Assembly: GCA_964017065.1 (NCBI GenBank)
Contig: OZ024783.1
Span: 4,430,816-4,494,815, forward strand
From: Haliclona indistincta
Taxonomy: Eukaryota; Porifera; Demospongiae; Haplosclerida; Chalinidae
DNA: 64,000 bases
Direction: 5' to 3'
This document shows, piece by piece, positions 1 through 9,954 of the stretch (its first letter is position 1; every line of letters starts with the position of its first letter). Both the position numbers and the translations under genes were made by a program. A model generated the notes under the pieces. The model searched no databases. It was given only the letters and a program-made list of their open reading frames with translations, and was not told the DNA's origin.

Positions 1-355
1 GCTACTAGACAGCACAGTAAGTACACAATTATTATAGAGATTCCAAATTGATTGATTCCAATACTATGCAGATTCGAATGCTCTTGATGTAAGGAATCTT
101 CTCACAGCATGCAAGAATGTTACTGAATGGCGACAGCTTGGTATACAACTAAATGTCACCACGCCGGAACTGGATAACATTTACCAGACCTATCATACTG
201 AAGGGATTGTCATACTCAAGAGTCAGATGTTTGATGTTTGGTTAAAGAACTCACCTGGCTCATCATGGACTGAACTAGTCAAAGCATTGAGGGCAATAGA
301 TAACAACACTGTTGCCAGTGACATTGAAAGAGTCTACATACAACCAGGTATTTGA
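1..355 (+). CDS. C-terminal exons of a Death-domain protein (5' part outside window)
   Basis: Two exons are visible: 1-16, ending at a gtaagt donor, and 72-355, after a tgcag acceptor, separated by a 55-nt intron with matching phase. The last exon encodes about 94 residues with a Death-domain pattern: NALDVRNLL, then TEWRQLGIQL, then TPELDNIY, and the W-containing segment SSWTELVKALRAI near the end. Death domains mediate homotypic assembly of cytoplasmic signalling complexes in apoptosis and innate immunity. The arrangement (Death domain as the last coding exon, stop TGA at 353) resembles the 3' ends of the ankyrin-ROC genes at 49-64 kb, but the sequence is clearly divergent from them. The N-terminal partner domains lie outside the window, so the family cannot be named. 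Confidence 0.75.
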
Positions 356-837
356 GTTATGCAAATGTGCATGAAAGAATGAATGCACCGAAGGTGCAGA
401 CACTGCATACTTTAGTAATACATTCAATGAATGAAGGGATGACCCTGAGCTGATTTATGAACACCAGTGTCAGCAGCAAGCAACTTGCTATCTACACTGA
501 CAGCAATAGCAAGCTTCTTATTTACCGAGAGCCCTCTAGTTTTACAACTTTAATCTCCTGCGAATGAGTGGCTTCTTTAAAGAGCCAAGCTGAAATGTCT
601 CTGTCCAAGTCTGTCATGCAATAAGTCAGCTCTAACTCAAGTACCAAAGCTCTTGAGATATCGTTGATTGCATTCATGTTCGTTCCACGGGATCCGCATT
701 ACTTTGAGCAACTTTGAGCTACACGCACTGTTTTTAGAATAAATATGTATAGGAACTAATAAGCTACATTGTATGCTTACAGCTTAGTCATTGCATGCTA
801 CCTTAAAGCTACAGTGGACAAATATCTTGTAGTTTGC
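356..837. other. Intergenic, nothing recognised
   Basis: This is the 3' flank of the Death-domain gene. No open frame with coding character, RNA gene or clear repeat was recognised. Confidence 0.5.
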
Positions 838-1432
838 TGTTAGCAAGGGCTCATCGAACCTTAGCGGCTAGAGGGCATGCAACTCTGAATACCATAGTGT
901 AGACGGCATAGTGCTGACTGTTACTATAAATAGTTATCCGTATAATCACGTAAACTTAACATAAACGGCCGTTCGCAAAAGTGTGCAGGCGTGTCCTGAC
1001 TTACTTCCGGCTACCACAGGGCGGCAGCGCGTAGCAAGAGCGGCAGCTAGTGACTCAGTGCCGATGGATAAGCATACTAGCAGTTTACCTGGATCTATTG
1101 TATCTAAAGCACCTATGAGTACAACCGTGGCTGCCACAGCTTTGCGCAAGATGTACAGACGCCTGAGACAGCAGAGCCATTCTCCAGAACCGCTCTCTAG
1201 GTCCATCTTCGCCTTTGCTTCATGCGCGCTATGCAGTATCGATGGTGACATCGACTGTAAAGTGTGTATTCGCGCGCTCTCAGCAGATCATGCTAGTACA
1301 CGTGACTAACCGGAAACATTAACGTATTAATAGTTATAAATTCTATTTATAGTAACACTCTGCACTATGCCGTCTACATTAGTTGCATGCCCTCTCGCCG
1401 CTTCGCGGCTCGATATTGCCCTTGCTGTTAGT
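838..1432. mobile_element. Non-autonomous element with terminal inverted repeats of about 100 bp
   Basis: The left end (about 841-940) and right end (about 1330-1430) are imperfect reverse complements. Shared blocks include agcaaggg, agagggcatgcaac, gtagacggcatagtgc and gttactataaatag. The centre (about 960-1310) is open on both strands for roughly 100 codons but matches no family I recognise and carries no transposase motif. The best reading is a MITE-like element or a captured fragment between long inverted repeats. Target-site duplications are not obvious by eye. Confidence 0.6.
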
Positions 1433-1832
1433 ATAGGCATTTTTAACGATTTTGCATGTTTTACACAGTCTTACCTTGTGTTGACCACAAAATTAACTGA
1501 GCGTGACTGCAAAGCTGCACGTGCCTGCACGTACGTATGAGCCTGCAAGAGACCTGCCGGCACGGTGCTAACAAACTCACTAGTTGTAGTTGTAGAACAG
1601 CTATTATAGAAGCCATCAAGGTTAGTACTTGTGAACTTAGCTTAGTTCTTTTGCAAGTATCAATGTCTATCGATCTGCTTGTGACGAATGCTGCTAAAAG
1701 CAACTTAGATGCTTAGTGGCTACAACACAAGTTGCTATAGTCACACTGACAGAAATACATGACTATTCTTGTGTATTATTATTTATCAATTATTATTCCT
1801 TAAACAATTATTTTCTACGGAATCAAAAGGTA
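1433..1832. other. Intergenic, nothing recognised
   Basis: AT-rich sequence between two inverted-repeat elements. No gene or regulatory structure was recognised. Confidence 0.45.
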
Positions 1833-2235
1833 CAAGAAAATTAAAAAGATTTCTATCGAAATCAAAAGGATGTAGTGATGAAGAAATCTACTACTGGTCC
1901 ACAATGTAAACCAACAAGGAACAACCATGGAATGGTAACACGATTGACTTGCTAACAGACCATAGATCCCTACATCAGTGGCTGCTGTAGCTGACTATAG
2001 CTAGTTCAGCTAGTTGCCGTTGACTGACACATGACGTGCATTGAATTGAATTCAGCTTGTGACAAAAATATCGATCTTACGTACAGCCACTGATGTAGGG
2101 ATCTATGGTCTGTTAGCAAGTCAATCGTGTTACCATTCCATGGTTGTTCCTTGTTGGTTTACATTGTGGACCAGTAGTAGATTTCTTCATCACTACATCC
2201 TTTTGATTTCGATAGAAATCTTTTTAATTTTCTTG
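1833..2235. repeat. Large inverted repeat, two 152-bp arms
   Basis: Arm 1833-1984 is, by eye, an essentially exact reverse complement of arm 2084-2235, around a 99-bp spacer. The arms have equal length, and the outer ends are caagaaaattaaaaag and its complement. No protein is encoded. It is a foldback or MITE-like element, or a recent palindromic duplication, and its RNA would form a long hairpin. Confidence 0.85.
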
Positions 2236-2585
2236 TTTGTGTCCTTTTTTCTTTTTCAGTGAAGTGCACTTCAATATCATGCATGTACTGAACCGTCTTT
2301 GTTTCCACCATTAGTTTACTTTTACTGTTGTTGATGCCTTTTCTTTATAATTATTACAGCTAAAAATTGATTGTCATATCAGCTCGCCTACGCATACACG
2401 CAGTGCACACGAGCCCCGCCCTCACTTGTTTGTAGACAGGGCCTAGGGAGGACAGGTTATAATAATCTGGCAAGCGCAGAACAGTGATCCTACACGAGCT
2501 TACCGTTCTTCGAAGACTCCAGACAAATAAATTATGTGTTCTCTGTGATTGATACGGCGCGGCGATACTCAAACTAGTGCTTGGT

Positions 2586-2615
2586 CACGTGCGCCAACAA
2601 CTGCTTGGTCACGTG
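2586..2615 (+). promoter_or_regulatory. Two CACGTG E-boxes in a direct repeat
   Basis: The block cttggtcacgtgcg occurs twice, 24 bp apart, placing CACGTG at 2586-2591 and 2610-2615. They lie 45-75 bp upstream of the proposed start at 2660. CACGTG is the site of bHLH-zip factors (USF, MYC/MAX, MITF/TFEB). A promoter role is inferred from position only. Confidence 0.4.
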
Positions 2616-2659
2616 CGTATTGCGCAATCACAATAATGGCGTCTAACACTTAGCTGACA

Positions 2660-3342
2660 ATGGATCACGATCGAGAAGTCGCGGAATGTATATCGCCGTT
2701 TCGTTAAAAACCAAGTTCGAAAGGCACCTGCCAGGAGAATTTCACGACTGTTCGTGGGTGTTTTGGTCTCGGCACTGCTAGCATAAAGGCGCTAGGCGCG
2801 CTGAAGAAAGAAGAAGAAGAAGAAGAAAGAAGAAGACGAAGATGACGAAACTCGATTTTCACCGTTTCCAGGTTCGTCACTTTAGTAACAATTCTGAGCG
2901 ATCTCCTTGCTACTGTAAGATGGGGCAACGCTAGAGAGCAGATCTAAGTGTTTTTGGACGTTTAAAATTCACCACAAGGCGAAATATCAGCGTTTGAACG
3001 CTAATACATTGTATGTAGCCGCCATCTTGTTTTCTCGTTCATCCCTACATAGGGAGTCACTACCGTGCCTCCCTAATACCATTTTCCCCAATCCATGCAG
3101 CTAACTCAGAACAAAATTCTGCTATCCCTGTTACCCCAGAAAGACATCCTACAGCCCATGATCAAGCGACCTCAGAAATGGGTCCCACTATTCTTGATTC
3201 AGTCGCCTCAAACAATCCTGTCATCTACAATCCAGACGGGCACATAAGGATGCAGTTGATGTGGCCCCTCGACCCCTACTTTCTGGCTGCCATTGTTTTG
3301 ATTTGTGTATTACTTCTCTACCAGTACCTGACATTGAAATGA
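2660..3342 (+). CDS. Small tail-anchored membrane protein (two-exon model)
   Basis: The firm part is exon 3101-3342, after an atgcag acceptor. It encodes about 80 residues ending in a hydrophobic segment (FLAAIVLICVLLLY) just before a short polar tail and stop TGA at 3340, the topology of a tail-anchored or single-pass small membrane protein. Upstream, an ATG at 2660 opens a 28-nt exon (MDHDREVAE) ending at a gtatat donor whose phase fits the second exon, giving 89 residues. The first exon is less certain: the intron (2688-3100) also contains a lysine/arginine-rich GAA repeat stretch near 2805-2840 that could be another exon. Function unknown. Confidence 0.5.
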
Positions 3343-4624
3343 CCCCTACTGAAAGTAATTCTACTGTTATATAATAACATGTCAAATGTTTGTGTGACTT
3401 CATGACTGATTTAAAGTAGAAAGTATTATAGCATTGTCAATGCCTTTATTATGACAATTGGCTTTATTATGTGTGTGTAATTATTATGTCCTAATTTCTT
3501 TCTACAGGATTTCTTCTTTCTTTCTGCCTACTCTCTCAGTACCAGTTGAATCTCTCATTCTTCTGCCGCTTGTATGATCCTTGCTCCAGAATGCTGTGAC
3601 CTTATGATTATCTTACTAGAGCTCCTGCCTCATGATGCCCTCACAACCTAATCTGACACTCACTCCTTTCACTCTCTCTCTCTTTCTTTGATCCTCCTGT
3701 CTAATATGGGATCAAAAATGATTTAATATTTATATAACAATTGATGGCTAGTATGGTCGTGCACCATCAATCCTGTCTCCTGTTTGATCCAAGCTCTTTA
3801 AACTGGATCCACTCCATCTCTCAGTCTTTCCTTACGTCTTATTTGATCCAAGTGTGATCATTGTTTAATTCTTCATAATTCTCGACTCTACTTGCAGTTG
3901 ATGGTCTCCATCACTCTCACTCTGTTCTTTTCGATCCAATCTCCTCATACTGGATCATGATATTAATTCTTTATTACTGTCCTCGGCTAACACAGTTAAC
4001 CCCTTGATCACTAGCTCATCTTCAACCAGTCTCAACCAATGTGCTCTCTCTTTGTCTACTAGAGCACTCTGAGCTATGAAGACTCCTTTTAGATTCTCTT
4101 CTTCCTGACTGATCAAGACTGATTCCAGCCACCTTCAACTCTCTAATCTATCTCTTAAACTCTTTCCTCATTCTTTACCAGATCTTGTCTCCAGTGAGAA
4201 GATGATCTACTTGTTATATTCTTTATCGCCGACTCTCATGCAATCAGTTAAAACTAATCATGGAATTCTTTATGAATGATCTGTGTGTACATGATCATCA
4301 CATTCTCTTGGATGTTCAATAATTCTAAGCTATATTTCCATCAAATTTTATGATTTAAATTTATTCTTTTCCATCACATTCAATATTTTTCGGCACTCTT
4401 CACTTATCAATCATTCACAGGTTTCAATTTCACAGGTTCATTTCGTTTTTATAATTATCATAAAAATTGTGCAAAACTCCAAAAAATACACCATGTTTTT
4501 CCATGGTCAAAAACTACTGTTAGAACATTGAGACGTGTATAGACCTATTTTAAAACTTCGCGCCTTTTTGCAATAACGAGCCACGCCTTCTTTTGAGGTG
4601 CTTTGTCGGTTGAGGCAGTTCAGT
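3343..4624. other. Long intergenic or 3' UTR stretch
   Basis: The + strand is strongly pyrimidine-rich from about 3500 to 4280, with recurring short words around gatcc/gatca (for example tgatccaag and ctggatcc). It may be 3' UTR of the preceding gene or a decayed tandem repeat. No coding frame was recognised. The last 200 bp should contain the promoter of the aldo/keto reductase. Confidence 0.4.
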
Positions 4625-6214
4625 ATGATGCGCTATCGCTCGTTCGGTGAGGGTGGAAGAGTACTGTTGTCTGTGATTGGACTGGGAGGCTCTGGATACG
4701 GGAGAATATACGGAGAGTTTGACGAAGAGACAGCGAGAGCAGGCCTCAGGTAAACCAGAAACAAACTGCATGTGCCACATTTAATTAATATAGCCATTTT
4801 ATAAGCTTGCACCCACTGTTTGAACTGAGAATATGCTTCTACATATGACTAGGTGGTGTGCTTTAGCTGTTCTGTATTTCATGGCTGCATTTTCTAGGTA
4901 TGCTGTTTTAGAGAAAGGAGTCAATCTGATAGACACCTCACCGTTCTATGGTGAGGGTCTCTCTGAACTCTTTATTGGTCAAGCTCTGAAAGGTATCTCT
5001 CGCGACAAGTTATTTCTCTCAACTAAAGTGGGTCGCTACACGTGGGCTGTAGCTACGAGATTTGACTTCACAGCCGACAGAGTGACAAAGAGCATCGAAG
5101 AGAGCTTATCCCGTCTACAGCTCAGTCATGTTGATCTCCTGCAGGTCCATGATGTTGAGTTTGCATCATCAGTTGATATGATAGTGAATGAGACTCTTCC
5201 TGCTGTCCAGAGACTGAAGGAGAGAGGATTGTGTCGATACATTGGTATCACAGGATACCCACTGCAACCACTGAGAGAGATCATCACTAGAAGCAACGTG
5301 AAGATTGACTCTGTACTATCATATGCTAGACTCTCTCTCAATGACTCTTCTCTCATCGACCATTTTGAGTTCTTCAAGTCACGTGGAGTAGCGCTCATCA
5401 ATGCTGCTCCTGTCTCACTCGGTTGGTTGACTCCTCAAGGACCACGTGAGTGGAATCCAGCGATGGAGGATGTGAAGAAGGCGTGTGCTGGAGCAGTCCT
5501 GTACTGCACTGAGCAGGGAGTGGATATCACATGCACTAGACTAGCAGTGCACTACTCAGTCAACCATGATGAGGTGAGAACACGTGCAGATTACAGAACA
5601 CCTGGTTGCTCTCTACTAACAGTTCTTTATACATGTAATGAAACAAACCTCATGAGTATAATTATCTGACTCAATTCGCTCACTCATTTATGCCCTGACA
5701 ATACAAAATTTCTGGCTGCACCATGACAGTACCATGAAAAAGAGGATTTCCCGCCAGTTTCTCCCTAGAGTCATGGTCAGTTAAATTTTTACTGCTTTTG
5801 TGTTTAAAACAGCCTTGATAGCCTCAAATTCGCTTTTAAGGACTTCAAATAGCAAGTAAAACTGCTTGGGCATACCCAGACCCCATATAAAGCTGATTGA
5901 CCTTTAACACATAAAATATTTCCCCTTAGATAGAAATTGTATGAAAGCCAGAAACTGCTATGTCTCAATTCCTCTAGGTTGTTTCCACACTGATCACCAT
6001 TACTGATAAGGAGATGCTGGACAAGAATATAGGTTCCAGTTTCACTCCTCTCACAGAGAAGGAACGAGAGGTACAGGAGGAGATTGAGGGGAGGTTCTTC
6101 CAGCCCCTCCCTCAGAGGCACTGGGAGGGGGTGGAACCTGCCAGCTACTGGAGAATGATGAGAGAGCAAGGACTATCAGTCTATCACAACCAACATGACT
6201 ATTGGAATGACTGA
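4625..6214 (+). CDS. Aldo/keto reductase, L-galactose dehydrogenase-like
   Basis: Three exons (4625-4749, 4898-5573, 5978-6214) join in phase to give 345 residues, normal for this family. All four AKR active-site residues are visible: Asp and Tyr in NLIDTSPFYGEG, Lys in LFLSTKVGRY and His in DLLQVHDVEF. The protein is expected to be a cytosolic NAD(P)-dependent oxidoreductase on sugar-like carbonyls. The C-terminal part (EGRFFQPLPQRHWEGVE) resembles the L-galactose/D-arabinose dehydrogenase branch, so a sugar-lactone pathway role is likely but the substrate is not proven. The start is the first ATG (MMRYRSFG); the second, 3 nt later, is equally possible. Splice sites are standard GT-AG. Confidence 0.88.
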
Positions 6215-6739
6215 CAAACTACTCGTCTGTATGTTCTGTGCATGATTTTACATTTAGCTAGCGAGGTGATTCCACATGTACAGTCTCAAGATACTGTTGT
6301 CAGTGTCTACAGTCAGAGGTTGAAAGATACACGTGAATACCTTTTTATCCACAGTACTGGAGAAAATGTTGTCTGTATCTCAGAGGTTCAGACTACAGTG
6401 GACTGCTAATCTGATCAAACCTCTGAAATTCAGACAGATGCTTCATAGCAGATGCATTATGAGAATAGGCCGAGATTATTTTCAGTCCAACTCTCCACAA
6501 GCAGGGTGAAATTTTGTTCCATTAGTGTCCGGATTAGTGAGGCTCAATTGTACGTGGAACAACTTCATAAGGACGTAGAGTGTGTTTAGCACACATGACT
6601 ACAGTTTGTAAGAACAAAAGCGCTTTTATACTGTACACTATAGTGCTGGTTTGCGTAAAATAACATTTCAATGACAGAGTGGTTGCAGGTTTAGTACAGT
6701 ATACATTGCTATAGGGTAGAACCCTGTAATAATAACATG
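6215..6739. other. Convergent 3' intergenic region
   Basis: This lies between the stop codons of the aldo/keto reductase (+) and CEP57 (-). No gene was recognised and it presumably carries both 3' UTRs. Confidence 0.4.
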
Positions 6740-7607
6740 CTATTTCCAGCTCAGGTCATCTCTTTGTAGCGTGTGCTGAAGTTGCTTCATCTTGCGCAGC
6801 ACTTGAAGACTCTCCTGTGAGCTTGATCGACAATCAGATGAACGTACCTCTTCTTCGTCCTCAGCTGGGCGTGTCTTTGACTTTGGTCTGACCGTGGTCA
6901 CAATCTCAACTTCACCATTCTCTGGAATATGTACAGCAGTGCTTGAGTGCCCTTGAGCTCCTCGAGTGCACTTCTTTGTCTTGCCTCGTTTTGTGGTACA
7001 CGACGCCATCAAGTGTCTTACGACATCGATCTGGTCCATCTTGTTCTCCAGGCGTTCCACGAGATGCTGCAGCTCTTTTTCAAGGTCTCCAATCGCCTCA
7101 GGAGCGGCAGTGGAGGCTTGGTCCTGTATCAGAAGAGCTAACTCCTGGTGCTCACTGAAAAGGGACAAAAAATTGTAAAAATTAGAATAAAAACACGTAA
7201 TAGAGATACAAAAAATGTAAAAGAGTCATAAAGAAGAAAAAATTAATAGATGATAGGTAGAGAAATTAATGGACAATTAAATTTGTCAAAATAGACGATA
7301 AAAATGTTATAATGAAAGAAGATAACTCATTTTCAACCAACTCACAAAGTTAGTCGTCCAAACTCCTCCTCAAGAGTTGTCAGCAATCCCTGCAGCTCTT
7401 CCAGTGACATGGTAGGTGTAGCTGGCGCTGGCTGTCTCCGTTGAGGCGGCTTCTTCCTTGTTGCTGTGGCTACTCTTCTCTTCTTGATGTTAGCTGCGGC
7501 AGCACCACAGAGGACAGGGCTGTGATACTTCATGAGAGCAAGGACACTTTGGTAGTTAGAGGGGACAGAATGAGAAGGGCCTGTGGACTAAGAGGAGAGA
7601 GAGGGAG

Positions 7608-7638
<31 letters not shown>

Positions 7639-9791
7639 AGGGAGGGGGGAGAGAGTGAGAGAGGGAGGGAGGGAGAGAGTGAGAGAGAGGGGGGAGGGAG
7701 AGAGAGAGAGGGGGGAGGGAGGGAGGGAGAGAGAGAGAGAGTGAGAGAGAGGGAGGGTGAGAGAAAGGGCCGGAGGGAGAGAGAGGGGGAGGGAGAGAGA
7801 GGGAGGGAGAGAGAGGGGGGTGTAGGTAGGAGGGAGAGAGAGGGAGAGAGAGAAACTGCATTAGTCAGTAACAAATTTAAAAGCAGAAAATAAAAACAAA
7901 TTCAAGCTAGTGTTGAGCCTGGCAAGACACACTCGATCGATCCTAATACTCTTTTGAATGAATACGAACAAGCAAAAAGTTTTGGTCAGGTATAAATAAA
8001 TTTTAGGAGTTCATACACTGCAAGTGATGTGTGAGTGATGAGATTGTGTGAGGTTTGTGTACAGCTGCTATCATTCACTCACTTTTCCCACAGTGAAGGG
8101 AACATCTTTCATGTTCAAATGGTAGTGTATCCCGGGAACAGGCTTATAGTGACGGCTGCTAGGCAACTAAACAGTAAACAAACAAACAACTATGTAAACA
8201 ACAGTAGAAATACAGATCAACACCTTTTGTTTCCTCGGAGAAGTTTTCTTGTGATTGTTATCAACGTAATCTTCACCAGCACACAAAAGCTAGAAAAATT
8301 TGTAAGATAATCACATCAAATTTTGTATTTGTTGTGTATTTTGACTGACAGTAGGTGAAGTTGCTCCTTCTCTCATTTTTCTTCTTCTCTGCCATTGCTC
8401 CTGCAGCATTCTGCCCTCCACATCCATTAGCTTGTCCTACAAACACCAGAGAGAGAGATACAGAGAGAGAGAATCAGTTGAGAGGCACTGTAGTCTCTCA
8501 CTCACAGCTGTGGCGCTTTGCTGTGCTTTCAGTCGTGCTTGTTCTCTCTCCAACCTCAGCAGTGCAGGATCCAATGACCGAGGTGACTAAAAAAAGATGA
8601 ACACAACGATAACCCTAGTTTCTTGCAGAGCCGCCATGACACCAGTGTGACTGTGTCTTATAAAAATGCTAAAATGTATGGTCCGAGTGTAGTCACGGCA
8701 ATAGCAGTAAGCCACACCCCCTATGGGGACCCTACGTTTTCTTACATTGACTAATCAAACATGCGCTTCAATTCTCTGATGCAGATCTGTACGTGACTGA
8801 TTGGTCAACGTATTACTTCCGCTTTGACTGTGGCGTTGCAGGATCTGTTCAAACTGCTGTACAAAGGGTATGCATCCTTTACTCTCTACCAAGCAACTCC
8901 TGGAACCTAGGCTAGTAGCTCACAAGAGTACTAACTATGTCTCCCACTGAAGGTGTGGGCAGTCCCACCTCTACTAGTCTAGTCACATACCTTCTCTGGT
9001 GTTCTTTGCCTGTCTCTCCTCAGCCTCTGTTGTTGCTCTTCCAGTCTTTGCTGTTGAGAGCTCAACAGGTCTCGCTGCTTCTTCTCTAGTCTCTGGCTCC
9101 GCTCCATAGCAAGCTTTCTCTCTTCTTCCGATCTCTTCAAGCGCTCACGAAGCAACCCTACCTCCTGTTGTTGGAGAGCATACTTTGTATCCACTGTCTC
9201 TAGTTTACGATGAAGAGCTGTCGAAGAGACAGAGATGAAAGCTTTTAGAAAGAAACAAAGTGGAAGAGAAAGCAAAATGGAGAAAGAAACACAATGATTA
9301 TGTGTAAGTGAATGGAGGGAGAGAGGAAGGCAGAGAGGAAGAGAGAGAAAGTGGGTGTGGTACCATCTCTGTCCTCTGTGGTAACTGATGCCATTTGTTG
9401 CTGTTGTTGACGCATTTCCTCAGTCATGTGTTGAAACCGGCTGGAGGCTGCTGCCCGATCCAGCTCAAGAGATCGTATCTTGTCTTGCAGTGCCTTCAGA
9501 GCTCGAACCATTGCTGGGTTGAGAAAATGGAAGTTTAGTGTGACACACCACACAGTAGTACGTGTGTGCAGCAGGAGTCTTACCCTCGCTGTTGCTCTCT
9601 CTAATTCCTGGTGGCTGAGGGATGGGTTGGCTGTGGCTACGGTACACATCCAGCAAGGGTGTGTATTGTGATTGTCTGTGAGATGGCGGTTCCATCAGTG
9701 ACGCAGTGGCTGTGCTGTACCCCGACACGATCGAGGCAGTCTCGAGGGCGCTGCTAGACGCTCCTGGTAGTTCAAACATGGACTCCATCAA
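6740..9791 (-). CDS. CEP57: Centrosomal protein CEP57/CEP57L1 (translokin)
   Basis: Nine exons on the minus strand join in phase: 9584-9791, 9364-9513, 8991-9217, 8506-8586, 8350-8436, 8224-8289, 8083-8166, 7346-7587 and 6740-7154, giving 519 residues (human CEP57 is 500). The N-terminal coiled-coil region contains ALKALQDKIRSLELDRA and a Q/E/R-rich helix. The microtubule-binding C-terminal part has HYKPVPGIHYHLNMKDVPF, SHSVPSNYQSVLALMKYHS, LEELQGLLTTLEEEFGRLTF and EKELQHLVERLENKMDQI, and ends MKQLQHTLQRDDLSWK, all matching CEP57 landmarks in order. The protein organises pericentriolar material and centriole duplication. Exon 8 is preceded by a 260-bp CT tract. The start lies 163 bp from the divergent PITRM1 start. 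Confidence 0.9.
7591..7853 (-). repeat. (CT)n/(CCCT)n microsatellite abutting a 3' splice site
   Basis: GA-rich on + and CT-rich on the CEP57 coding strand. It ends within a few bases of the acceptor of CEP57 exon 8 and so acts as an extremely long polypyrimidine tract. The long serine/leucine/proline reading frames across it are repeat artefacts. Confidence 0.9.
8906..8985. repeat. Short interspersed repeat (shared with 26405-26500)
   Basis: A block of about 75 bp (tagtagctcac, gagtact, ggtgtgggcagtcccacct) recurs at about 26410-26490, in an intron of HTATSF1. Both copies lie in introns of minus-strand genes. It looks like a fragment of a dispersed repeat family. Confidence 0.55.
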
Positions 9792-9954
9792 TGATCATGA
9801 GACTCGAGAGACACGGATAAACAAAGAAAGACTTGACCCGCTTTGAATTTGATTTCAAATTTTAATTAACCACTAAGCGCATGCTCAGTAGGTCTTGGAT
9901 TGTGAAATTTGAATTTTGGCGGGAATTCTTTCACACCTATACAGCAACGTCAGA
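9792..9954. promoter_or_regulatory. Bidirectional promoter between CEP57 and PITRM1
   Basis: Only 163 bp separate the CEP57 start (-) from the first in-frame PITRM1 ATG (+). The stretch is AT-rich near CEP57 and contains ttggcggga, which resembles an E2F site. Both transcripts must start here or inside it, so a shared divergent promoter is inferred. Confidence 0.5.

Noticed and set aside
2059..2262. Small hydrophobic protein on +
   Set aside because: It is translated from one arm of the perfect inverted repeat and has no independent support.
7530..7893. Long Ser/Leu/Pro and Arg/Glu/Gly reading frames
   Set aside because: Translation of the CT/GA microsatellite in an intron; the same artefact occurs at 10727-11010, 17441-17626, 25661-26214 and 43465-43840.
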